In this document: positions 27,666-36,355 of the stretch, one piece after another | How positions within the stretch are numbered: position 1 is the stretch's first letter | How the letters are laid out: each line of letters opens with the position of its first letter | Source: Clostridium punense | Lineage (GTDB): Bacteria; Bacillota; Clostridia; Clostridiales; Clostridiaceae | Assembly (NCBI RefSeq): GCF_017874425.1 | Contig: NZ_JAGGLL010000002.1 | Location: forward strand, 62,001 to 126,000 | DNA: 64,000 bases | Reading direction: 5' to 3' | Program-made: the position numbers and the translations under genes | Notes under the pieces: generated by a model | Seen by the model: only the letters and a program-made list of their open reading frames with translations | Told to the model about the DNA's origin: nothing | The model's database searches: none

Positions 27666-29420
27666 TCACTTAGTTGTACTATTGCTTGTAGTGGAAAGTT
27701 CTCCTGAAAGCTGTTTTTTAATATTTTCAATTCTCGCTCTCACATAATTAATGATAGATCCACCTACTATATTTTTACCACCTCCATTAGGCATTCCTTT
27801 CATATTTTCTCTCCCTACTGGTGGCTGAATATTGTCGTTTTTAAAATCATCAGGTGGTATTGGCATATTTTCTCCATTAAATTCTTGTGGTGCCATAGCT
27901 TTTTCACCTTGTTTAAAACCCTCTGGAGAACCTTGCCTGTTTCCCTTTTGTCCTCTTTCAAAGTCCCCTGGTTTAAATTCCATCTGTCCTTCATTTTGGT
28001 TAGCTTGCTTTGTGGCCCCAGTATTAGCCTCTGGTCTTAATGTAGAATTCTTGCTTTGATTAAGGTTCTGATCTGGTGAAGTGTTACCATTAACTTTTCC
28101 TTTATCTGAATTATTTTCATTTGGTTTTATTTCTGTTGGGGCTAATTTATTACCTGCCGCTTCATTAGGCATTGTTGCACTCTGTGTGCTTCCTTCTACG
28201 TACTTAATATTGGCTTCAAATTGGTCCATTGTATAAAACTTACTTGGATCTGCATCTACATAAGGTCTAATTATCTTTGCTACCTCTTGAACTCTAGATT
28301 CAAAGTTCTCCAAATAGCTAACAAGTTCCTTTATATATTCATGATATTTGTCCTTATACTCTGGTACTGTAAGTAAGTTGTTTATAAGTGGTAAGTTTTT
28401 CATATTTACTCCAGTCACTGGCTCATCTATTGGTATAGCTGTGGCACTTGTTCCACCACCGCCTCCACCAAAGCCCCCAATGGACATATTATAATCCCAA
28501 GGAAGTACTGTAAATTTTCCATTCTCACCATATAAGTAATAATTCTGTGACATATTGCCATTGTAGCTGTCATAGTTTCCAAGAACAGTATTAGCAGCAA
28601 TGTATTTTAGTGCACTATCCACCTCCAAAACACTTTCTATATTTCCCTTTTCACCTGTAGGCATTTCATTTAAGGTTTTTATAAATTTTTTCAAGTCTGT
28701 TTTACTCTCATCTTCACCTTCTTTTAGTTCATAACTATCATAATTACTTCCTTCTACATACTGTAGGGTACTTCCTTTTTCTTGTTTGTATAAGCTCCCA
28801 TCGTTATCTCCGAAATTTCTTTTTAAATAGCTATCATCAATAGCCTCTACGCAAAGATAAAAACCATATAGCTTGTCATTAATGTAAATATTTGCAAAGG
28901 TAGTTTCTGGCACGTTAGCACCAATTTCTCTTAAAGCTTCATAGCTTAAATATTCTCTCATATAGGACGGATCAGAGTACATATTATTAACTACAAATTC
29001 ATCAAGTCCTAAAAGATTCTGACCTTTTACATATTCGTCTAATTTAATCCTAAAGCTATATCTATCCGAATCAGAACTAGCTACAGACCTTAGAGTTAAA
29101 TTACCCTTTGTTCTTATTCCTACGTTTTCTACTGTAGTTCCATTTACAGTAACCTGAGCAGTTTTATATTCTTCAGCTAGAAGATTATCTAACATAGCTT
29201 TCAAATCCTCTTCTCCAACTTGAATTTTAACATCTATAACCTTGTCCTTTTCAAAAATCAAACTATACGCTGCCTTTGTATTGTTTGATGCCATTGCTGA
29301 GTCGTTAGTATTTTTATCTTTAGAGTTTTTGTTGTTTCCACCGCAAGCTGCTAAGGTTATAGTTTGTGTCAATATTAATGCTATTGCTATAAGTTTTCTT
29401 AGTTTTGAGTTCCTGTTCAC
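27666..29420 (-). CDS. CotH-kinase-domain lipoprotein
   Basis: A 584-residue secreted lipoprotein. The signal peptide ends in LTLAAC-like ITLAACGG (lipid Cys26). The CotH domain follows: VEDVGIRTKGNL-like ENVGIRTKGN, YGFYLCVEAIDDSYLKRNFG, then LPWDYNMSIGGFGGGGGG, matching the PWDY metal-site region of CotH protein kinases that phosphorylate spore coat proteins. The C-terminal ~180 residues are a Pro/Gly/Asn/Gln-rich linker and a final helix. The start is the GTG at 29420 behind AGGAGG; the longer frame reads into the upstream gene. Last gene of the VTC-DUF4956-CotH operon. Confidence 0.87.
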   Translation of the reverse strand: MNRNSKLRKLIAIALILTQTITLAACGGNNKNSKDKNTNDSAMASNNTKAAYSLIFEKDKVIDVKIQVGEEDLKAMLDNLLAEEYKTAQVTVNGTTVENVGIRTKGNLTLRSVASSDSDRYSFRIKLDEYVKGQNLLGLDEFVVNNMYSDPSYMREYLSYEALREIGANVPETTFANIYINDKLYGFYLCVEAIDDSYLKRNFGDNDGSLYKQEKGSTLQYVEGSNYDSYELKEGEDESKTDLKKFIKTLNEMPTGEKGNIESVLEVDSALKYIAANTVLGNYDSYNGNMSQNYYLYGENGKFTVLPWDYNMSIGGFGGGGGGTSATAIPIDEPVTGVNMKNLPLINNLLTVPEYKDKYHEYIKELVSYLENFESRVQEVAKIIRPYVDADPSKFYTMDQFEANIKYVEGSTQSATMPNEAAGNKLAPTEIKPNENNSDKGKVNGNTSPDQNLNQSKNSTLRPEANTGATKQANQNEGQMEFKPGDFERGQKGNRQGSPEGFKQGEKAMAPQEFNGENMPIPPDDFKNDNIQPPVGRENMKGMPNGGGKNIVGGSIINYVRARIENIKKQLSGELSTTSNSTTK

Positions 29421-29430
29421 TTTATCCCTC

Positions 29431-30132
29431 CTAATACTCTTCCTTATCAACATACCTTGATAAGATTATGTTCAAGTTTCCATTTCTACATCTTAAAGCA
29501 TCTAAAAATTCTTTTTCACTTATTTTATTTTTTATTGTTACCATGTAAGAAAGCTGAAATAAGCTTCCAAGATCAGTAGTTTTCACTTTTATAAGCTGGT
29601 AATCTGTAGCATAGTCACTAAAAACACTATCGAAAACTCCTTCATAATCCAAGTCTTCTGGAATGGTTATTTTAAGTAAGTTCTGTGCTCCTTTTTCTGC
29701 ACCGAAATTTACAATATTCAACACAAACATAAGAGCACAAAGAAATATTGTAAACAAGGCCGCGAAACCAAAGGCTCCAACACCGCAGGCTAGTCCTGCT
29801 GCCATTGTGAATAATATATAAGAAATATCCTTTGGATCTCCTGGGGCACTCCTAAATTTAATCATTGAAAAGGCACCTGCTAAACTAAAGGCCCTAGCTA
29901 CATTACTTCCTATTAAAAGCACAATAATTGCAATAACAGTTGGTACTATTACTAGGGTGAGAGAAAAGTTTTGAGAGTAACCCCTACTCTTATTTGAGGT
30001 CTTCATATAAGTAAAACTAATTATTGAACCTAAGATAAAAGATACTACTATGGTTAATATTGAATTAGTTAAAGATATTGTTGTATTAACTGTGGTTGAG
30101 CCGAATAAGCTGCTGTATATTGCTTCAAACAT
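29431..30132 (-). CDS. DUF4956 membrane protein
   Basis: A 233-residue protein with about four membrane segments in the first 150 residues (SILTIVVSFILGSIISF, LTLVIVPTVIAIIVLLIG, and a long hydrophobic stretch after FRSAPGDPKDISYILFTMAAG). The RSAPGDPKD loop between segments is the conserved mark of DUF4956. A cytoplasmic alpha/beta domain follows. The gene overlaps the VTC gene by 64 bp and ends 10 bp before the CotH start, indicating tight coupling. AAGGGG precedes the ATG. Confidence 0.88.
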   Translation of the reverse strand: MFEAIYSSLFGSTTVNTTISLTNSILTIVVSFILGSIISFTYMKTSNKSRGYSQNFSLTLVIVPTVIAIIVLLIGSNVARAFSLAGAFSMIKFRSAPGDPKDISYILFTMAAGLACGVGAFGFAALFTIFLCALMFVLNIVNFGAEKGAQNLLKITIPEDLDYEGVFDSVFSDYATDYQLIKVKTTDLGSLFQLSYMVTIKNKISEKEFLDALRCRNGNLNIILSRYVDKEEY

Positions 30133-30869
30133 GGTTCAAATTCCCCTTTCAAACTTCTTTCTTTTATTAAAAACTTCTCATATTCCCTTCCATACTTTGA
30201 AAAACTAGTTTTGAATATTTTATATTCTGAAAGCATTGTAGATAGCCATAATGGAATATTTTTCTCAGCCTTTACTTCCATAAGCCATTTTCCTTTTTCT
30301 AACAAGCTTTCTCCATAATCTCCTCTTTCAAGAAATAAATCATATCTTCTTGTTCTTATATTAGTATCAAAAGTTATTCTTAAGTCCCTACTTTCCTTAC
30401 TGAAAAAAGCCTTTCTATCATATGCTAAATAAAGCTTAGGCTCTAAATCATAAATACTTAATATATATTGGATTTCATTTATAACCTGTTTATTCATATG
30501 AGCTTTTACTTCTGGTTTTTCACCTGTGGCTACAAAATTATAAGCTTCTTCTAAGCTTAATTTTGTTCTTCTCTTGTTTACCACTCCACACACCTTTTTC
30601 TTGATTTCTAAATAAACCTTTTCATCCATTTTGGGAATACCATATGCTCTTAAACGAAGCTTTTCTTTGTATTTAGGTTTAGATAGAGATGCTCTTATTA
30701 AATGGTTATCCTTTGTATCGTAATAAATATTGCTTATGGTGTACAATTCATGGCTTTTATTGTAATTATCTAATTCCATGTATTTTATAAGCTTCTCTTG
30801 AATTTCTTCAAACACAGCTTCGTCTATTAGGTACTTACATTCATGTCTGTTAAAAACTTCAATAGTCAT
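30069..30869 (-). CDS. VTC-domain protein (polyphosphate polymerase-like)
   Basis: A 266-residue soluble protein of the VTC family, whose yeast member Vtc4 makes polyphosphate from ATP inside a basic tunnel. Tunnel-type residues are visible: RHECKYLID near the start, KEKLRLRAYG, YLEIKKKVCGVVNKRR, FDTNIRTRRYD and LMEVKAEKNIPLWL, i.e. alternating Lys/Arg and acidic metal ligands in the expected order. First gene of the operon; a strong AAGGAG precedes the ATG. Whether it makes polyphosphate here is inference from the family. Confidence 0.88.
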   Translation of the reverse strand: MTIEVFNRHECKYLIDEAVFEEIQEKLIKYMELDNYNKSHELYTISNIYYDTKDNHLIRASLSKPKYKEKLRLRAYGIPKMDEKVYLEIKKKVCGVVNKRRTKLSLEEAYNFVATGEKPEVKAHMNKQVINEIQYILSIYDLEPKLYLAYDRKAFFSKESRDLRITFDTNIRTRRYDLFLERGDYGESLLEKGKWLMEVKAEKNIPLWLSTMLSEYKIFKTSFSKYGREYEKFLIKERSLKGEFEPCLKQYTAAYSAQPQLIQQYL

Positions 30870-30918
30870 GCTTTTGCTCCTTTCCTTAACATATTTGTTT
30901 TGTTCTTATGTCTATTAT

Positions 30919-30924
30919 TTTATA
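30919..30924 (-). promoter_or_regulatory. Predicted -10 box of the VTC operon
   Basis: TATAAA on the minus strand, six bases beyond the inner TTTAAGGT repeat, which therefore covers the -35 region. No good -35 hexamer is present, fitting activator-dependent transcription. Confidence 0.5.
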
Positions 30925-30930
30925 GAGGTA

Positions 30931-30952
30931 ACCTTAAAGAAACCTTAAATGA
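30931..30952 (-). promoter_or_regulatory. Paired direct repeats, predicted response-regulator site for the VTC operon
   Basis: ACCTTAAAGAA and ACCTTAAATGA are adjacent (plus-strand reading), i.e. TTTAAGGT twice on the minus strand with an exact 11-bp period. The same motif, period and distance to -10 occur at 31101-31119 before the two-component genes. OmpR-type regulators bind such repeats as dimers on one face of DNA. Confidence 0.65.
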
Positions 30953-31100
30953 TTTAATATTAATAAAATATTGATTTCTCTTTTATATGAAATTAAGGCT
31001 AAGGCTTGACTATTGAATTGAAACTTAGCTTGGATGTCTTAATGTTTTTGAAAATGAGCACATTAATTTTTTACTAAGGAGGCCGATATATACTTATGGG

Positions 31101-31119
31101 TTAAGGTTAATTTAAGGTT
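31101..31119 (+). promoter_or_regulatory. Paired direct repeats, predicted autoregulatory site of the two-component system
   Basis: TTAAGGTT at 31101-31108 and 31112-31119 (period 11). A TATAAT -10 box lies at 31128-31133, eight bases beyond, so the repeats occupy the -35 region. Matches the site at 30931-30952 on the opposite side of the intergenic space. Confidence 0.65.
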
Positions 31120-31237
31120 TATCATGTTATAATTAATTAAAGAAAAACACATTAATACTCAATAGAATTATTTAATACTAGATTAGTCACATTAAAATGA
31201 TTATAAATTAAAACAATTATAAATTTGGAGGAAATAC

Positions 31238-31912
31238 ATGAGAATATTAATTGTAGAAGATGAAGTCCATTTAGCAGAAGCTTTAACTCAAATACTAAAA
31301 AAAAACAACTACACTGTAGATGCAGTATATGATGGTGAAGCTGGTCTTGATAATGCTTTAAGTGATATTTATGATTTAATAATACTAGATATAATGCTTC
31401 CGAAACTTGATGGTATAAGCGTTTTAAAAGAGATTCGCAAGGAAGGACTTTCTACCCCTGTGATACTTCTTACTGCTAAAGGTGAAGTTACCGATAAAGT
31501 TAATGGTCTTGATAGCGGTGCTGATGATTATCTTTCTAAGCCTTTTGCCACAGAAGAACTTTTAGCTAGAATAAGAGCTATGGCTAGACGTAAGGGTGAG
31601 GTAGCTCAAGATAATACCTTGGTATTTGGGGATATTAGGCTTAGTCCTGATACTTTGAAACTTACTTGTAAAGACAAAGAAGTTAAACTTATATTAAAGG
31701 AAAGTGAGCTTTTAGAACTTTTAATAAACAGAAAAAAGTCAGCTAGTTCTAAAGAGCTTATTATTGAAAAACTTTGGGGCTTTGATGCTGAAGTAGAACA
31801 TAATCATGTGGAGGTTTATATTTCCTTTTTAAGAAAGAAGTTAACCCACTTGTGCTCAACTGTAAAAATAACAACTGTCCGTGGGGTTGGCTATATACTG
31901 GAGGAAAGCTAA
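31238..31912 (+). CDS. OmpR-family response regulator
   Basis: A 224-residue regulator. The receiver domain (1-118) has the acidic pocket EDE at 7-9, the phospho-acceptor Asp51 in LDIMLPKLDG, the Thr of LLTAK and a KPF Lys. The winged-helix DNA-binding domain (about 128-224) ends in VEVYISFLRKKL...TVRGVGYIL. GGAGG precedes the ATG. The kinase gene follows immediately (stop 31912, start 31913). The 11-bp repeats in front of this gene and of the VTC operon are its predicted binding sites. Confidence 0.95.
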   Translation: MRILIVEDEVHLAEALTQILKKNNYTVDAVYDGEAGLDNALSDIYDLIILDIMLPKLDGISVLKEIRKEGLSTPVILLTAKGEVTDKVNGLDSGADDYLSKPFATEELLARIRAMARRKGEVAQDNTLVFGDIRLSPDTLKLTCKDKEVKLILKESELLELLINRKKSASSKELIIEKLWGFDAEVEHNHVEVYISFLRKKLTHLCSTVKITTVRGVGYILEES

Positions 31913-33154
31913 ATGTTTAAGGAACTTAGAAATAAATTCTTAATGCTTAACTTAATAATAATCACTGTAACCATGATAATTGCTTTTTCAACAATTTACC
32001 TTATTACTTATAATGATGTTAAGAGAGATATAGATTTAGAACTCCATAAAATATCAGATATGAATAAAAAACAAAAGGACAATATGAAGGAACCAATACC
32101 TAACTTTAATAGTATGGAACCCCCAAAAGACCGTTCTCTCTCCTTCACTCTAATCCTAGATAATGAAGGAAAAACTCTGTCAACCTTATCTATTTTCGAC
32201 ATGGAAGAAGAATTTTACGAAAAAGCTAAAGAAAAAGCTTTATCCTCTAATATTGATAAAGGAAAATTCAAACTAGAGGATAATCACTGGGCTTTTTTAA
32301 AAATTTCTTATATGGATGGGTACAGACTTGTGTTCTTAGATATAACTAGACAACAGGCAATACTTACAAATCTTATTTTAACTTTTTTAGCTGTTGCCTT
32401 GTTGATGTTAGTTGTTATTTTCTTTATTAGTAGGTTTTTCGCTAATAAAGCTATTGCTCCTATTAGAGAAGCCTTTGAAAAGCAAAAACAATTTATTGGA
32501 GATGCTTCTCACGAGTTAAAAACCCCTCTAGCTGTTATTAATACTAATGTGGATGTACTTTTTTCAAATGGTGAAGATTCAATAAATAGTCAAAAGAAAT
32601 GGTTAAACTATATTAAATCTGAGGTTGAAAGAATGTCTAAGCTTACAAATGATTTGCTTTACTTAACCCAAATGGATTATTCAGATATTAAAATGATTTT
32701 TTCTAACTTTAACCTCAGTGAAACTGTTGAAAATGTAATTTTAACTATGGAAGCTGTAATTTTCGAAAATAACATCGTCTTTAACTATACTATTGATGAA
32801 AATCTAATAGTATATGGAAATAATGAGCAAATAAAACAAGTTATTATCATACTTTTAGATAATGCACTAAAATATACAGAATTAAATGGTAACATTGACC
32901 TTTCCTTAAAAAGGATAAATGGCAATTCAGTTCTTTCAATTACCAACACGGGACAGGGTATCAGTGAAGTACATTTAACTAGAATTTTTGATAGATTTTA
33001 TAGGATTGATAAATCTCGTGAAAGAAAAAGTGGCGGTTATGGCCTTGGGCTCTCAATTGCAAAAGCAATTCTAGAGCAGCATGATGGAAAAATTTATGCT
33101 AAAAGTGTCATGAATCAGAGCACAACCTTTACTGTAGAATTACCATCTTTATAA
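31913..33154 (+). CDS. Membrane sensor histidine kinase
   Basis: A 413-residue partner of the preceding regulator. Membrane segments at about 12-34 and 149-173 bracket an extracellular sensor of some 115 residues with a Pro-rich piece (KEPIPNFNSMEPPKD). Phospho-acceptor His200 is in GDASHELKTPLAV, and the N-box NALKYTE, G1-like TNTGQGIS and G2 GYGLGLSIAK follow. No classical HAMP domain is evident. The ribosome site GGAGG lies within the end of the regulator gene, so the two are translationally coupled. The signal is unknown; cell envelope or phosphate status are guesses from the adjacent VTC operon. Confidence 0.93.
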   Translation: MFKELRNKFLMLNLIIITVTMIIAFSTIYLITYNDVKRDIDLELHKISDMNKKQKDNMKEPIPNFNSMEPPKDRSLSFTLILDNEGKTLSTLSIFDMEEEFYEKAKEKALSSNIDKGKFKLEDNHWAFLKISYMDGYRLVFLDITRQQAILTNLILTFLAVALLMLVVIFFISRFFANKAIAPIREAFEKQKQFIGDASHELKTPLAVINTNVDVLFSNGEDSINSQKKWLNYIKSEVERMSKLTNDLLYLTQMDYSDIKMIFSNFNLSETVENVILTMEAVIFENNIVFNYTIDENLIVYGNNEQIKQVIIILLDNALKYTELNGNIDLSLKRINGNSVLSITNTGQGISEVHLTRIFDRFYRIDKSRERKSGGYGLGLSIAKAILEQHDGKIYAKSVMNQSTTFTVELPSL

Positions 33155-33210
33155 TTGTTAAAAGATAAAGTGGGTTATTAAATACTAAATAAAGTTTCTA
33201 AACAACTTGA

Positions 33211-33255
33211 AAGCCATGGCCAATAGAGAAAACCTTCTTCTATTATCCATGGCTT
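33211..33255. terminator. CCATGG hairpin between convergent genes, copy 1
   Basis: Arms AAGCCATGGCCAATAGA and TCTATTATCCATGGCTT pair. The gap lies between the kinase gene (plus) and the HD-GYP gene (minus). A related, longer hairpin lies at 43122-43190. Confidence 0.65.
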
Positions 33256-33394
33256 CATTACATAAGTTCACAAAATATCCTTTTGTTACAATCCCATAAT
33301 TAGTAAAAAACACAATATTTTTTTGTTTTTTAGTTAGAAGCTACATCTGAAAATTGTTATGCTATAACCCTTACATAGTCGTATTACTTTACTT

Positions 33395-35710
33395 TTATAC
33401 AATACCTCCATGGTATTTTTCTATATGTGGTAACTCATTTATTACCATATCCACAAATACTTGTACCAACTCTGGATCAAACTGAATACCTGCACCTTTT
33501 TTTAATTCTTCAAGGGCATATTTTTGAGACAAGGCTCTTCTATAGCTTCTCTCGCTAGTGATGGCATCAAAAGCATCTGCAATAGCTACAATTCTAGCTT
33601 GTAATGGAATTTCCTTTTCTTTTAACTTTTTAGGGTAACCTTTTCCATCCCATCTCTCATGATGAGTCAAAGTGTATTCTGCCATTTCAGACATATCATT
33701 AACAGTGCTAAGTATTCTGTAGCCTATTTCAGGATGTCGTTTTAATTCTTCCCACTCTTCCTCTGTTAGCTTTCCTTCTTTATTTAATATACTTTCTGAA
33801 ATTGCAATCTTTCCTATATCATGAAGTAATCCAAGGGTAGTAAGCTCCTGAACCTCATCTTTTCTTAGTTTTAGCGCTTCCCCCATAAGTTTACAAAGGT
33901 GAGAAACTCTTCTACAATGAGCTTCCTCTCTTTTATTCTTCTCATAGAGAGTATTAATTATTGCATTAATAGTTTTTCCTCTCATACTTGGGCTTTCAAA
34001 AAGCTTTCTTTTGTACATATAATCTTCTGCTTTTTTAAAAGCATCTTCAAGCTTTTCTTCTTTGTCTTTCTTAATTCCATATCCAAAAGAAATGGATATA
34101 CTTACAGTTCCTACTCTCTCACTACTTGCTAAAGCCCGTATACGACTAATGACTTCTTCTGCTTCATGATAGTCTGTTCTTGGCATAAGAATTACAAACT
34201 CATCTCCACCAAGTCTAGCAACAATATTTCCACTATTAACTCCTTTAACTATTACCTCTGCAGTTTTCCTTAAAAGTCCATCTCCTAGACTATGTCCTAA
34301 GGAATCATTAACCAGTTTTAACCCATTCATATCTGCCATGATAATGGTAAGTGGTAGATTCTCCTCCACATCCAATTTAGCCATAGAATCTTCAAAGTAT
34401 CTTCTATTAAAAACCCCAGTTAACTGGTCATGATAACTTACATAAACAAGTTCTTGGGTTCTTTCTTCCACCTTGTCTTCTAAATTATTAATAAGAACAT
34501 CTAATTGTTCTGCCATAGAATTAAATTCAGCAGATAACTTACCAATTTCATCATTTCTGACTATTTCTACTCTCTGTGAAAAATCCCCCTTGGAGAATTT
34601 CTCTGTAGTATTAATCAAGTTGTAGATTGGTTGTAATAGTATTCTGGTAGATTTTATATATACTAAAATTGATACTAACACAGCAACAAAAGATAAAATA
34701 GCTGAAAGCTGTATGCTCTTAGTAATTCCAACAGTAAATTGTTTTTCGGGAATAGCTGTAATAATCACCCAATGCAATCCCTGTTTTTCATAGTCTGTAA
34801 AGGTTACATGTAACTTGTCCCCTTCTTCCTCAATGGCATATTGATTTCCTAAACCCTTTTTATAATCTTTGTAAGACTTAGCAATACCTTCATTACTAAT
34901 TTCTTCAATACTTAATCTTTTTGTTCTATTACTTTCTATTGTTTGAAAATTAGATTGTTCCATTGAGTTTGCAATTAATAATCCAGTGTTTTTTTCAATA
35001 ATATATGACCTTGCATTTTTACTTTCTGTAACTTCCCTTAAGCACTCATTTACCTTTGAAAGTATAAGGTGTGTACCCAAAACGCCCTGAAAGACTCCAT
35101 CTTCGTCGTAAATAGGATAAGCAGCTGAAATTGCCAAATCATTCATAACAAAATGCTTATAAACCGGGGAAAATACAGGTACACCTTTTTCTTTAGCGCT
35201 GATATACCAATCCCTAGTTCTGGGATCAAATTCCCCTGTCTCCTCTACTAGTCTATCTGAAATCAACTTATCCGTAGTAGAATAATACTTGGATTTTCCA
35301 CCAGTTTTTTCATTATTTTCTACATTTTCTATTTTCTTCTCTTTAGTTCTCCTTGCCCCATAGTATTCGCCTTTTTCATCTCCATAAGTAAAGCTATATA
35401 CTTGTTCTTCATTGGCTTTTATTACTGTGGCAAAAAATACTTGTCGTTGCCTACTATCCTCTAAATTTATTATTTTACTCTTTAAGAAATTATGGTTAAC
35501 CTCATTGATATATAAGGGTAAATTCATAAATTCGTCAATTTTATTATATATTCCATTATTGGTAACCTTATTGGCCTGATTAATTACATCCTTTGTTGAA
35601 TTTCTCCAATTAGAAAACACAAAGTAACCAATTAAGCTAAATGTAATTAAGGTGAGTACAATAAATGAACCACTTATTATAAACCTTATTGAATTTTTTC
35701 TTTTCCTCAC
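33395..35710 (-). CDS. Cache-HAMP-GGDEF-HD-GYP signalling protein
   Basis: A 771-residue membrane protein that both makes and breaks cyclic di-GMP on paper. Membrane segment 1 is near the N-terminus, and an extracellular double-Cache-type sensor (FDPRTRDWYISAKEKG, GVLGTHLILSKV) runs to about 310. Then come membrane segment 2, HAMP (PIYNLINTTEKFSKGDFSQRV), GGDEF (LGGDEF, about 500-505) and HD-GYP (HDIGK near 630, HHERWDGKGYP near 690). All active motifs are intact; no clear RxxD inhibition site. The GTG at 35710 with GGAGG is preferred over an ATG at 35740 that lacks a ribosome site. Confidence 0.92.
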   Translation of the reverse strand: MRKRKNSIRFIISGSFIVLTLITFSLIGYFVFSNWRNSTKDVINQANKVTNNGIYNKIDEFMNLPLYINEVNHNFLKSKIINLEDSRQRQVFFATVIKANEEQVYSFTYGDEKGEYYGARRTKEKKIENVENNEKTGGKSKYYSTTDKLISDRLVEETGEFDPRTRDWYISAKEKGVPVFSPVYKHFVMNDLAISAAYPIYDEDGVFQGVLGTHLILSKVNECLREVTESKNARSYIIEKNTGLLIANSMEQSNFQTIESNRTKRLSIEEISNEGIAKSYKDYKKGLGNQYAIEEEGDKLHVTFTDYEKQGLHWVIITAIPEKQFTVGITKSIQLSAILSFVAVLVSILVYIKSTRILLQPIYNLINTTEKFSKGDFSQRVEIVRNDEIGKLSAEFNSMAEQLDVLINNLEDKVEERTQELVYVSYHDQLTGVFNRRYFEDSMAKLDVEENLPLTIIMADMNGLKLVNDSLGHSLGDGLLRKTAEVIVKGVNSGNIVARLGGDEFVILMPRTDYHEAEEVISRIRALASSERVGTVSISISFGYGIKKDKEEKLEDAFKKAEDYMYKRKLFESPSMRGKTINAIINTLYEKNKREEAHCRRVSHLCKLMGEALKLRKDEVQELTTLGLLHDIGKIAISESILNKEGKLTEEEWEELKRHPEIGYRILSTVNDMSEMAEYTLTHHERWDGKGYPKKLKEKEIPLQARIVAIADAFDAITSERSYRRALSQKYALEELKKGAGIQFDPELVQVFVDMVINELPHIEKYHGGIV

Positions 35711-35876
35711 TTTTCCCTCCATTAAACAAGGATCTTTCATCGTTTCGACATTATGTGATAAATTATTACATATTATATTACTATATACGTTGAAAATTTT
35801 CTATACTTAACCCTTGTTTCATATGAGAAAAATATATTTTTAAAGAAATAAAGATCTTAATGATATAAATTAAAAT

Positions 35877-35900
35877 GCAGTTAGATTTCTCCAACTGCAG
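35877..35900 (-). terminator. Terminator of the DUF1905 gene
   Basis: TGCAGTT / AACTGCA stem with inner GAGA, then TTTTAATTT on the minus strand, about 50 bp past the stop. Confidence 0.7.
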
Positions 35901-35947
35901 ATTTTCATTTTTATTTTATTTATTTTATTTATGTTGTTATATGTTTC

Positions 35948-36235
35948 TTATTTCTTAGGAGTTTTTTCTACTACTCTTTCTACAAGAGTAACTTTTATTG
36001 TATCTCCAGGCTGTTTTCCAATTTTCTCTCTAATATCTTTTCTAATTCCTATAATGTGACAAGGTGTTTTCATCTTAACTAAACTTCCCTGGTAGACTTC
36101 CCCGTCAAAGGTTGCAGTAACAGGTACCCTTCCTTTTCCAAATTCTACTTTAACATCAAATGGAATTTCAATATATGCCCCGTCAATATCTGGTACTTTT
36201 TTAATTTCTGCCTCAAATTCATAAACCTTACTCAT
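35948..36235 (-). CDS. DUF1905 domain protein
   Basis: A 95-residue beta-rich protein matching DUF1905 across its length: [59 protein letters not shown] and [11 protein letters not shown]. The fold is an AbrB-like or beta-barrel type and the function is unknown. The chosen ATG at 36235 is six bases from AGGAGG; an ATG two codons upstream touches the ribosome site. Confidence 0.88.
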   Translation of the reverse strand: MSKVYEFEAEIKKVPDIDGAYIEIPFDVKVEFGKGRVPVTATFDGEVYQGSLVKMKTPCHIIGIRKDIREKIGKQPGDTIKVTLVERVVEKTPKK

Positions 36236-36355
36236 ACTCATCCTCCTAGCTATAATATTATTTTCTGTATGTTTCATCAAAGTTACACTCTTCAACTTAA
36301 CTTTTAAAAATATTTAGTTAGTTGCAAAGTGTAAAGAAATATTTTATGTACCTCT

